Part shown: positions 1 through 55,025 of the stretch, one piece after another
Position numbering within the stretch: the stretch's first letter is position 1
How the letters are laid out: every line of letters begins with the position of its first letter
NCBI GenBank assembly: GCA_030620095.1
Contig: JAUTXW010000349.1
Span: forward strand, 248,001-312,000
Length of the DNA stretch: 64,000 nucleotides
From: Kuschelorhynchus macadamiae
Taxonomy: Eukaryota; Arthropoda; Insecta; Coleoptera; Curculionidae
Direction: 5' to 3'
The notes under the pieces: generated by a model
What the model was told of the DNA's origin: nothing
The model's input: only the letters and a program-made list of their open reading frames with translations
Databases searched by the model: none
Position numbers and translations under genes: made by a program

Positions 1-581
1 ACGTTTAGTATTAGGAATTCTTTTAAATTAGTTCGTAAAATTAAAAATATTACTTTACCTAAAAATTCAAGACATTTCATTTGGCGTTCAAAATCTTTTT
101 CCATCGATACCGCCAAACGACGTAATTGGACTTGTTGAAAATCTGCTAGTTGTGAACAATGTCAATCCAGTGATAAAGCAACACATTCTAGAGGCTTTAT
201 CAGTTTGTTTGGATTATAATTAGTTTTGAATTTAATAACTCTCTCTATATTGCTCTAGAAGGTTTAATTATGGGGAATCCCCTAAGTCCAATTCTTGCAG
301 AAATATTATGAACCATATCGAAAACAAAATACACCAACGCCCTCTCTCAAAATAATTTTTGTACTGGCAAAGATATGTTGACGGTATATTAACCTGTTTT
401 ACAGGGTCCGAACGACAACTCAAACAATTTTTTAACTTCATTAATAATATACACCCCAACATTAAATTCACAATAAAAATATTAGAAAACCAGTCAATTA
501 ATTTCTTAGATTGAACGATAACTAATATAAATGATGCACACAATTTTGCAATTTATCATGAACCCTCTCATACTGACACCA
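1..581 (+). pseudogene. Penelope-like element PLE-D, reverse transcriptase remnant (5' part)
   Basis: Broken frames read like the palm and thumb of a Penelope-like reverse transcriptase: a stretch resembling MGNPLSPILAEI near 270-305, a decayed catalytic region near 360-400 (YWQRYVDGI), then IKFTIKILENQSINFLD and HEPSHTDTII up to 581. Internal stops and frame changes show it is dead. The reading resumes at 3069 after the piggyBac insertion (HANSTHPYKHKM), giving the familiar PLE segment THTD..-..HP..HK. The 5' end of the element lies outside the window. Confidence 0.75.
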
Positions 582-585
582 TTAT

Positions 586-3064
586 CCCATTTATGCCCAC
601 TGTCCTTAAAAAAGGACACTTGACATAGGTTCCTGTAATCATGAATATGGACAAGTAGATCCGCTAATTCATAGATGTCGCCACTAAAAAGGAGCAAGTA
701 AAGCATAAATCCACGTATTTTTTTAGTAAAAATTGCGCTTTTCTGTGAAGTGGACTAGTTCTGTGTATTTCAGTTGACAGCCTCATAAATTATGGGAGAA
801 CCTTTGGACCTGCGACTCACTGGGTAAGTTTATTTGTAAACTATTTATCAGTATCGCGTTTTACTGACTTAGACCTATTTTAGAGATGTTATACTTGTAA
901 TGTCGGGCGGCTAACTTGATGTAAAATATTTTGCCTTGTTGCCATACCTTCAAAAATGGAGGTGTCCTTTTTTAAGGACAGTGGGCACATACATGCCATT
1001 TACATACATTTTCAAAAAAAAAAAAAAATACATAATACATATTTTTATCACGTTTAAGGATAAAAAACTTGAAATTGTATAAAAAAATATTTTTAGGGGC
1101 CTAACTTTAAATGAGCTGCTGCGTAGTTTGGAGGAAGAGGATTATTTTCCACCTGGCAATGGGGTACAAATTGCAATATTACCGCCAACCAACGCTTGCG
1201 GAGATGTTACCGAAGAAGACTCCGGTGACGAGGACTTGGCAACTGTGAACAATTTGCCTGGTTCACAATTACGAGCAGAAGCAGAACTGGTCGCTACAGA
1301 ATCCGAGGTGTTCACAGACTCTGATGTTCTCGCAGGTAACAATTTTTCCACTACTTCTACTGATGTCGAGGCTCCTGGTGCTCATATAAATGACTCGGAG
1401 TCGTGGGAAAAAGAAGATTCACTTCCATTGTCTACGCTACAAAATGCATTGAAAAAAGACTTTGTTTGGGTTGAAAGGGATATCCCGGAAAAAGTTACCG
1501 AATGGCCTCTAACCTATTCAACGGACACAAACTTTACTCCAACCGAAATATTCAATAATTTATTTGACTCTGATATAATCAAATTATTCGTTTCAAACAG
1601 CAATTCTTACACTATCAAAAAAAATAAATTGGGCAATATCTCTGAAGAGGAGATGAGAGCATTCTTTAGTATTCTGTTGCTTAGTGGCTATGTGTCTGTT
1701 CCAAGGAGGAGAATGTATTGGGAAGTAAGCAGCGACTCGAGAAATGAAATGGTTGCAGGTGCATTATCACGTAATAGATTTGAATACATTCTTTCTAATT
1801 TGCATTGCTGTGATAACGACCAGCTGAACAAGAATGACAAATTCGCGAAAATAAGACCACTTTTAGATAGAGTGAACAAAAATTTCCAAGATTTTGCTCC
1901 AGTTCAAGAATACCATAGCATCGATGAGTCGATGGTACCCTACTTTGGCAGGCACGGCTGCAAGCAATGTATTCGAGGGAAACCAATTAGGTTTGGTTTT
2001 AAAATGTGGATGGGCACATTGTCTGGTAAAGCCTGCAATGGATATTGTGTTTGGTTGGAGCCATATCAAGGGAAGGCCAAAGTTGAAAACCAATATAAAT
2101 CGTTTGGTTTGGGACCTTCTGTTGTGCTGCAATATTGCGATGTGCTAAAAGAGCTTCAGAATAATTCCTACCACATTTTCTTTGATAATTTTTTTACAAC
2201 TGTGCCGCTTCTCATGGAATTACATCGGAGAAATGTTAGAGCCACGGGTACTATTCGAGAAAATAGGGTGTCAAAATGTCCAGTAAAATCAAAAAATGAA
2301 ATGAAAAAAGAAGTTAGAGGATCCTATGATTTCAGGTCAGCCGAAGATAAAGTGCTAATTGTAAAATGGCATGACAACAACAGCGTGAATATTGCTACTA
2401 ATAATTTATCGCTTAAACCATTGCATCATGTTTCCAGATATTCCCAAAAGGAAAATAAGAGAATTCTTATTGAGCAACCTCATCCAATATACTTCTATAA
2501 CTCCTACATGGGTGGAGTTGACAGGTGCGATGAAAACATAAGTTATTATAGGACGGCAATAAGAGGTAAGAAATGGTATTTTTGCCTCATTGCCTATTGC
2601 CTTGACCTCAGCGTTCAAAATGCATGGCATCTTCATAAACTACAAGGCGGTTCCTATGATCAGCTGAAATTTAGGAGACAAATAGCTATCACTTTTTTGC
2701 AGAGTAATTCCATCACAAAGAAAAAGGGAAGACCATCGGCTTTGGAGAATGTCGAAACTAGATTTAATAGTGAGAACCATTTTCTAATTTCTCAAGAGAA
2801 GCAAACTCGCTGCCGTGTCTGCCATAAAAAAGTACAGAAAAAATGTGCCAGGTGTGACGTGGCTCTACATATGGACTGCTTTGTTAATTACCATAAGGGT
2901 AGTGGATATGCCCAGTGTCCTTAAAAAAGGGCACCATCAAAAATCTTGTTTTTGAGTTATTTTTTCATTTATAACTTATTTTTGTGTCTTAATAAATGTT
3001 TTTTCGTAGAATACATTAACTTTTTAATTTAAATAAAAAAAATAATAATTCGGGCATAAATGGG
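586..3064 (+). mobile_element. piggyBac-family DNA transposon, complete, inserted in PLE-D
   Basis: Both ends are visible. The 13-bp terminal inverted repeat CCCATTTATGCCC (586-598) is matched perfectly by GGGCATAAATGGG (3052-3064). The flanks are TTAT on both sides (582-585 and 3065-3068), and removing the element plus one TTAT restores the PLE-D reading frame. A second, inner inverted copy of the left-end sequence (about 595-620) lies near 961-988. The element is 2479 bp, a normal size for the family. The TTAT duplication differs from the usual TTAA. Confidence 0.93.
792..2924 (+). CDS. piggyBac transposase, two exons, apparently intact
   Basis: Cut-and-paste DDD transposase. The long open frame has no ATG at its 5' end. 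An upstream mini-exon 792-823 supplies ATG and MGEPLDLRLT, followed by a GTAAGT donor; the acceptor AG is at 1095-1096. Joining 792..823 to 1097..2924 gives a 619-codon frame whose start runs into GLTLNELLRSLEEEDYFPPG, the usual piggyBac amino terminus. The catalytic aspartates are visible near residues 287 (SIDESMVPYFG), 374 (FFDNFF) and 486 (GGVDRCDE). The C-terminal cysteine-rich zinc domain is present (CRVCHKK..CARCD..LHMDCF). No stop or frameshift is seen, so the enzyme could be functional. The splice model is inferred from sequence only. Confidence 0.9.
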
Positions 3065-3068
3065 TTAT

Positions 3069-3680
3069 ACACGCAAACTCTACACATCCTTACAAACATA
3101 AAATGACAACATTTCATAAAGAATTGAATATTATTATAGATAAAATTTTGTCAAAGAAATCTTATAATAAAGCAATAAAGCTTATATATCCAGTAGAGAA
3201 TACCTATGTGAACAATTTAAAACCTCTCACTTACACTGGAAAAATAACTGATACTATTTCTAGAAAATGATTCAATAGAGAGACAAAAATAGCTTTTAAA
3301 CCCAATAATACTTTAGGTAAACACATTAAAAATAACAAAAACAAAACTAATAATAATAAAAAAATCAGGAGTGTCTAGGTTAGATTGTGGTTCATGTTCT
3401 AAATTATTTATCGGCCAAACTGGTCGCAATTTCAATTTAAGATATAAAGAACATAAGAGAAGTTACATCAAAGACAAAACAGATTCACATTATGCATCTT
3501 ATTTCTTAAACGAAAACCATATTTTTAATGACAACTTTAAAATTTTACATTCAGAAAATAAATGTAACAAACTAAATTTCTTAAAAGGTATGGACATTAA
3601 CAAACTTACACATAGCGGCAATCTTTTAAAGAAACAATTATACTTAAACACTTCCCCATTATTAAACATAAATTTATAAC
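3069..3680 (+). pseudogene. PLE-D 3' part: RT thumb and GIY-YIG endonuclease remnant
   Basis: This continues the PLE reading interrupted at 581. It starts with HANSTHPYKHKM (RT C-terminal region), passes through a stop near 3268 and a frame change near 3365, and ends in a 100-residue frame carrying the GIY-YIG-like endonuclease typical of Penelope-like elements: CGSCSKLFIGQTGRNFNLR followed by EHKRSY. The GIY and YIG tripeptides are diverged (KLF, FIG). The region 3681-3892 has no coding signal and is probably the element's 3' tail plus the 5' flank of the carboxypeptidase gene. Confidence 0.75.
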
Positions 3681-3768
3681 TGTACCTATTTATTATTAAC
3701 CTTTTTGTACTCTTACAAACAAACCCCTCAACATTAACAATATATTTTTTTAGACCTTATTGTAAACC

Positions 3769-3778
3769 TATAAAAAGT
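3769..3778 (+). promoter_or_regulatory. Possible TATA box upstream of carboxypeptidase Q
   Basis: TATAAAAAGT lies about 115 bp before the ATG at 3893 and is the only good TATA match there. It could equally belong to the 3' tail of PLE-D, which ends close by, and an AG right before the start codon region (3889-3890) might be a splice acceptor for an upstream noncoding exon. Weak call. Confidence 0.25.
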
Positions 3779-3892
3779 GGCGCCTGATTGCGGCAATGTT
3801 TATAGGGACTATCTATGACTATGAATACAAAATCTTGACCGTGCCTCTAGGACCATAATTGTTAAAATATTGTCTTTCATTTTAAGGGTACA

Positions 3893-48061
<44,169 letters not shown>

Positions 48062-49860
48062 TATTTTAATTTTTATTTATTATTTAAGCCATTAAATTAT
48101 TGTGATATTTATTGTTTTGTTAACATTCATATAGCAAAGTGAGACGAAACATTATGAAGCATGATTCAAACACGGTCGTTCTCTTAGCTATACTATTATT
48201 TCATACGAGTTTTCTCTCTATGCGTTCCTATAGTTATTCGACTTGTTGCTTGTCTGTCTTTTATTTTTACAAATTTCTTAAAAACAATTTAGTCGGCATT
48301 TCAGACAAATTCATTATTATCAGAAAAGTTCCTCCAGACCTCTGAGTTCCTACGTAAACGCTCTGACCACTAAGCCCCGAAGACCATGAGTTGAACAACC
48401 AAATACGTATTTATGTTATTCAGTTTTATATCAGTTAATTTTGCGCTCATAGTTTTCACGGCTTAGTCATCAGGCCGTTCAGCTCGAAATTGGGAGGTCC
48501 GGATCACAGCGAAGACAATTGACTTTTTCGATTTTAATCAATTCGTCTGATATACCGATTAAATCATTTTAGGACATTTGTTACTGTAGTTATGATTTTT
48601 TTCAAAGGAGCTGAATAGGAATCGCTCAACCCGAGCTAGAAATTGAATGTAGTTAAACATATACATGGTTTTTATTTATATTCTGACATCTACTCACACC
48701 CTTAATAACTATAGGAGATACAAAAATATTATAAATACAAAATGATGTTTCAACCAGAGTCGCCTTCACACAAACTTTACTCTAAATCATTATAGTTGAT
48801 TTAGGCACTCATCTTGGATTTTCGTATGATCCATTCCATCCACAAATATTTAGCAAATTTTATTGTCTTGCCATAGGAACAATGATTGGTGCTCTAAATT
48901 GGATAGCTATTTAAATTAGAAACCAAAAGAGTCATTTTACTTACCTTTTGAGTCGAAATTTGAATTAAAATTTCCATAAAGAGAGTTTAACTAAAAAAAA
49001 GGGAAAATTGGGAAATACGAATAAATTATATATCTTAATAAAATCTTTTGTTTTTCATTAGATTCATTAATTCATTTCATTGCAGCTAAGAAAGCCAATG
49101 CGCGGCGGCCTCCTGGCTATAATTAGCAATCCTATTTGTCTTTAAACATAATTTTGTTTTGCGTTTTAATTTCCAAAAGCCTCAAAATACTTAAAATATG
49201 TCTACTATTTATACGGTGTAACACAGAGCTGTTGACATCGATCTCACCGGTCGACAGTTGTCAAGCCAGTTGCAAATGGATGCGCATTTGGATCTTTCTG
49301 TTGTAAGATATTATGTACCTAAAACATAATTCGTCAAAATTATTCATAATGCTTCTCCAGTACTACAACACTGCTGTGATTAGCCAAAACGCCGTATCTG
49401 CATAAAATGAAAAAAACGTGCTTTTTACATCAATAATATTGAAATTTCATTTCCTGTAAAAAAGCAGTATTTAAAGTCAAAATCCATCTATACAGAAAAA
49501 TGTTCTTGCTATATACACAAACATATCAGAGTTGGTTATAAAGTAACATTTTGAGTGAAAATATTCATTACCTTTTTTTAACATTTGTAATTTTTATTAC
49601 AGCATTATATCATTTCATGTCATCATAAAAAAAGGTAAAGTAAACAGATTGAAACTTACTTCAAGTGTTTTATTTTTCATCAGTATTTTCAGAGCGGAAT
49701 TGCTCAGTTTAAATGCTCTATAAAAACTTTGATAATTAAACTGAGTGGCGCCCAAAAATTAAGTGTAAGTATTCCTTGCCTACTTCCCACTAGAAGAACT
49801 GCCGTTCGCACAACTGCTATTTTAGGGGAAACACATTTCCCTTACAATAGTACAAGTTCC
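48062..49860 (+). other. Region downstream of CPQ, no gene recognised
   Basis: AT-rich flank of 1.8 kb. Two tRNA-like scraps near 48345-48520 (GGCTTAGTGGTCAGAGCG on the - strand at about 48380; CGGCTTAGTCATCAGGCCG and GAGGTCCGGATCAC on the + strand) suggest tRNA-derived SINE remnants, at low certainty. No clear polyadenylation signal directly follows the CPQ stop codon. Confidence 0.35.
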
Positions 49861-49864
49861 AAAA

Positions 49865-49883
49865 TGGCGCCGAACGTGGGGCC
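49865..49883 (+). other. Primer-binding site of a Gypsy-class LTR element (tRNA-Lys type)
   Basis: TGGCGCCGAACGTGGGGCC differs at one position from the standard primer-binding site complementary to the 3' end of tRNA-Lys(1,2). It lies 720 bp upstream of gag. The preceding LTR could not be delimited: a TATAAAAA occurs near 49719, and no matching 3' LTR was found downstream. Confidence 0.6.
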
Positions 49884-50603
49884 TTGAATGCTTACACTTT
49901 TAGTTTTTTTATCTTTTATTTTAAATAAATTTCATCTGTCAAATATTATAATTCTCTGTCAGGTTTTTATTTATTTTCTCATACTTTTTCTTATATATGT
50001 TACAAGGTCAAATAACCATACATTTTTCTCATTTCTATTTCTGGAATCCGTGTTATGCTTTTTTACATATACAAGGCCTACCTACTGCATTTTTTCTCCT
50101 CGTAGTCATAAATATTTGAATTGGTACAATACATTATTTTTGTATACCTATTAGTAGTTCATGCAAGTGAAATAATTTAAGAGTCAGTTCTATTTTTATT
50201 TAAATACATAGCTTTGTTTCAGTTAGTATCACTTAAAAAACATGTTCGAATTCTTTTCTTTGTAAAATAGTACCGTTCGTAAGGTATATTTGGAAACCGT
50301 AACCACCCATCGAGTAGTCAAATTTAAACTTTTGAGTTAACGAACACTGGTATTTATTTAGTCATACATAATTAAAGTTTGGCCAAATGCATTTTAGGAT
50401 ATTATACAGGTTGTAACAAAAGTTAAGTGCTATACCTTTTAAATGTAAATTTCTGATTCTGAGAAAGTATACTTTAACTTTTGTATTTTATTTTATAATT
50501 TTTTAATATACATTCCTATACTGGTTGTCTAAAAAATCTTACTATTTTGGATACATTTGTTCTATTTTTTTTATACTTTAATTTTTATCTCTTAATATTT
50601 ACC

Positions 50604-51941
50604 ATGGTTTCTTTTTGTGAAAAGTTCCAAGTTAATCATCTACTAGATTATGAACTCAATTGTGAATTAAATATTCGTTTACATAATACAGACCGTACTG
50701 TAGATAGAAAAATTCTGACTAGACTTTTAAAAAAAGAAACTAGCAAACCAGGTAGTCAAATCTGTATGGAATCTCATACGCATAAATTTGATTATAAAAA
50801 ACTAGAAATAACTAGAAGTATTACCTCTACAGAAAATTTAATTTCTGACTTTAAAGAAACTTCTTCGGATAGCACTTATCTTCGAGTAAAGTCTAGATTA
50901 GCTCGTTCACAAAGAATTGTTATTCCTGAGGGCGGTGATGGCACAATTAAAAATTTCTCCAATGAATCTTATGCCACTTGTCTTAACTTAGAGGATAAAA
51001 TTGTTGAAGAACCTAATATTTCACATATTAACTTAAACTCTGTCAATCCATCACCTATAGTAAACGTAAATCCTGTTGTTATATGCTCGGCTAGTAAACA
51101 ACCTATATCAACTTGGGGAATTAAGTTTAATGGTGATCCTAAAAATGTTTTTTACTTTCTAGAAAGAGTGTCTGACCTTGCTCAGGCTCGTAATGTTTCT
51201 GAAGATGAACTTTTTAATTCTGCAGTAGAATTTTTTATTGGTGATGCATTTATATGGTACCGCAGTATTAAATCTATTGTTTCTGATTGGCCCTCTGTAG
51301 TTTGTAAACTTAAAAAAGACTTTTTACGTCCCTATGCAGATGATGATGTCTGAGAACAAATAAGACAGAGGAAACAGAAAAGAAATGAATCTGTTACAAT
51401 TTTCATTGCTTATTTAGAAAATTTATTTTCTCGATTGTCAACTTCCCCAGCGGAGGTCACTAAAGTAAAATATGCCCGTAAGAATTTACTTCATGAATAC
51501 ATTAGTCCGCTAGCTTTACAGAATATAGACACCCTTAATGATTTATCTGTTTGTTGTAAAAAATTAGAGGAAGCCTCTAAATTGGTTTCTAAGAAATCAC
51601 CACAAATATCATTTTTGGGTGACTCTGATCAAAGAAACTTTTCTGGACCAAGTCATTCTAGATATTTTTCTAAAAATTCTAAGAAGTCATATCCTCATAA
51701 TAAGTATCAACAATCAAACCATTCTGACTAATAGACAGAAAAATGTGATAATGTTGAGAAACCTTCTACCTCTCCAGATAATAAATCTCAGCACCAATCC
51801 GAAAATAAAATTGTTTGTTTTAACTGTCAGATACCTAATCATACATATCAGCATTGTAAAGATAAAAGAAAGATATTTTGTTTTGGCTGTGGAGAACCTA
51901 ATCTAAAAATTAATTCATGTCCTAAGTGTTCAAAAAACTGA
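50604..51941 (+). pseudogene. Gypsy gag (capsid and two zinc knuckles), three in-frame stops
   Basis: ATG 50604 lies in a good context (ACCATGG) and opens MVSFCEKFQVNHLLDYELN. The capsid region resembles retrotransposon gag: WGIKFNGDPKNVFYFLERV, FIGDAFIWYRSIKS, VVCKLKKDFLRPYADDDV. It continues past TGA 51351-51353 (EQIRQRKQKRNESVTIFIAY) and past TAA-TAG at 51729-51734 to a CCHC-type region (CFNCQIPNHTYQHC; CFGCGEPNLKINSC), stopping at 51941. All pieces are in one frame, so only three stops separate it from an open gag of about 445 codons. Confidence 0.84.
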
Positions 51942-52030
51942 ATAGGTGAATAGGTTGTCAAGTGCCGCCTATGGTCTGGGCTTTGACAAGATTTCAAACA
52001 CACAAAAGTATTTTAATAAATCAGAATGAA

Positions 52031-55025
52031 ACAATTGGCTTAAACAAGTTTCTGAATTTTATAAAATGAGTTTTAATAGTAATGAAATTTTCCGGTGTTT
52101 GTTAAGAAGAGTCGAGATAATAGACCTTACATGTCAGTAAAACTTTTTGATCAGAATATAACAGTTCTATTAGACTCTGGTGCCAATTCTTCTATTATAG
52201 GTTCTGAAGGCATGGAAATTTTAAAGAAACTGAAAATTAAGATTTATCCACTTAAAAACTACAGTATTTCTACTGCTGATGGCTCACAATAAAATGTTTT
52301 TGGTGTTTCAGACTTACCTATTTTCATTAATGACTGTTGTCAAATAATTAAAGTTCTTGTTGTACCTTCTGTGACACATGCATTTATTTTTGGAATGGAT
52401 TTTGCTAAAAGTTTTAAATTAATTATGGATTTTAAAAATAATAATTGGTATATTCATCAGGATGCTAATAAAGTTAATACTGTAGAAGGGTTACCTAAAC
52501 GTTTTCTTTCTTCAAAACTTTGCTCATTGGTTGATTTGTCTCCTCAATAGCAAAAAATATCTCAAAATATTACAGATTCTTGTAAAGAAATTGATAGTAC
52601 AGATAGATTAGGTAGAACCAATAAAATTAAATTAACTATAGACACTGGTAATCACAAGCCCTTTAAAAAGAAACCTTTTTTACTTTCTCCCTATATGCAA
52701 GAAATTTTAAATAAAGAATTAGATTTTATGATTAAATTGGGTGTTGTCGAAGAATCACAAAGTCCTTGGTCTTTCCCTACTTTGCTTGTTAAAAAATCAA
52801 ATGGAGAGTATAGATTTTGCTATGATGGACGTTTTTTAAATAATTTGCGGAATGCTAAATTTATATATTCTATCGACCTTAGAAAAACTTTTTGACAGAT
52901 ACCTTTAGATGATGCTTCTAAAGAGAAAACAGCCTTTTCTATTATTGGTCGAGGCAAAGTTCAATTTACAGTAGTGCCTTTTTCAACAAAGACTTGTTAA
53001 TTCTATTTTTGGTCCCAAGTATGAACCATATATATTGTCCTATTTGGATGACATTTTACTATGTTCCCCTACCTTTGATATATTGAGCTGCTTAACACAG
53101 CAAAAAATCTTCTGAAGGATGCTGGTTTAACTGTTAATTTGGAAAAATGTCAGTTCTTTAAAACATCTCTAAAATACCTTGGTTATATTATTGGAAATAA
53201 TTCTCTTGCTACTGATCCATCAAAAGTTGAATCAATGACTAACTATCCTCGTCCTCGTAACTCTACAGAAGTAAAACGGTTCATAGGACTGTGTTCTTGG
53301 TACCGTAGATTCATTAAAGATTTTTCCTCTCTTGTCAGTCCTATAAATGTTCTTTTTAAAGATAAAAAGAAAAGAGAACCAATTAACTGGAATGATGAAG
53401 CAGAAGCTGCGTTTTTGTCTATTAAGTAAATATTACTACCTGTGTTAGCCCAGCCTGATTTTACACAAAAGTTTTTTGTTCAGTCTGATTCCTCAGATGT
53501 TAGACTGGTGGCATGCTGACTCAGTTTATCGATGGTGAAGAGAGGGTAATTGCTTATGCCAGCCGCGCATTATCTAGAGCTGAGAAAAACTAGTCAGTGA
53601 CTGAACGTGAATGTTTGGCAGTTATATTCTGCAAAATTTAGATCTTGGATTGAAGGTACTCGTTTGACAGTCATCACTGATCATCTTAGTCTCTTTTGGC
53701 TCAACAATCTAAAAACTCCCTCGGGGAAACTTAGTCGCTGGTTGCTTAGATTAAGACAATACACATTTAATTTGCAGCATAGAAAAGGTTGAATGCATTT
53801 AGTCCCAGATGCTTTAAGTCGTATACCTTACTCTGATATGGATGATCAGAATGTTCCTAGTTCTTCGAATTCTCAAAGTATACCTCTTGAAGTTTCTGTA
53901 ATATCTATCGATACAGATTCTCTTGACCCTTGGTATGTTTCACACCGTGATAATATTATTAAAAATCCTGAAAAATATCCTCAATGGCGTGTTAACAATG
54001 GATCAATTCAGAAATTTATTTCTAGTAACAGCTCTTATACTTTTAACAAACAGGAATGGACAACTGTAGTACCCAAATCTCAAAGGAATAAAGTTATTGA
54101 GTCCTGTCATACACCTCCAACTAGTGGTCATTTTGGTTTTCGAAAAACATTGTTTCGAGTGCAGGAAATGTTCTTCTGGCCTCGTATGCGTTTAGATATT
54201 TTAAAATTTATTCACAGATGTTTACTCTGTGGTGCGCAGAAACACTCAAACTTACCCAAAATTGGCACCATGGAAAAAGAAAAAGTTGTCAATTCACCTG
54301 GACAAATTATTTCTTTAGATTTTGTTGGTCCCCGTTCGAAGAAAGGTAATACATGGCTTCTTGTAGTGTTCGATTGGTTTTCAAAATATACTTTTATCTT
54401 CTTTAAAACATTCCAAGTCATCTTTAGTTGTAGATCGTTTAGAAAATGATATTTTTCTTGTCTTTGGATTTCCACAAATCTTTATTTGTGACAATGTTTC
54501 AAATTTCTCTAGTCATAACCTTCGAGAGTTGTGTGAAAAATATAAAGTCACACCTTTTTATTTAATATTTGGCCGACACATTTCTTTCACAGATCAATCA
54601 ATGGAAATTTTACCTGTAGATAGAACATCTTATGCCGAAAATTTGTTTTAGAGTTTCGTAACCTGTTCGTTGATATTTGTCAGAAATTACATTCTGCATA
54701 TGAAAGGAATTCAAAATCCTATAATCTTCGTAAAAGAGATGTAACGTTTAATGTTGGTGGTACAAAGTATGGCGACCAAATAAATCTTTGTTTGTTGCAG
54801 CGGACAAGTTTGCAGCTAAACTCAGTCCCAAACATATTTTTCCTATAGTTTCTAAAAAATTGTCTCCTTTGGTTTATGAGCTTAAAAATATTGATGGTTC
54901 CAAAGCTGGAAAATGGCATGTTAAAGACCTTTTACCTTTTTCTGCAGATTCTGTTGACGATCAGGACTCTGTTTCTTCTTGATATATATCTTTTATAATA
55001 TTTTTCTCTTTATTCTTGCTGTTGA
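52031..55025 (+). pseudogene. Gypsy pol, tandem unit 1 (protease, RT, RNase H, integrase)
   Basis: Protease LLDSGANSSIIG (52170); RT with WSFPTLLVKKSNGEYRFCYD and YLDDILLCS (53041); RNase H with WIEGTRLTVITDHLSLFWL and HLVPDALSRIP; integrase zinc region HTPPTSGHFGF..CLLCGAQK and core SLDFVGP and FICDN. Lesions: stops after GSQ (52290), LSPQ (52548), RKTF (52893) and SIK (53427); a deletion after VVPF removing the usual GLxNAPATF stretch; and loss of the integrase segment that would hold the catalytic glutamate (near 54560). The unit begins at the 6-bp word ACAATT. Confidence 0.88.

Noticed and set aside
1128..1130. TTG as start of the piggyBac transposase
   Set aside because: The residue is an internal leucine; an upstream ATG exon with a good donor and the conserved N-terminal wording gives a better start at 792.
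48345..48520. tRNA gene
   Set aside because: Only A-box and B-box-like pieces are present and no cloverleaf with an acceptor stem could be drawn; at best a SINE remnant.
54212..54475. Minus-strand frames within the Gypsy pol (also 57207-57470, 54719-54919, 57714-57914)
   Set aside because: They are antisense to the integrase region, carry no motifs and repeat only because the pol segment repeats.
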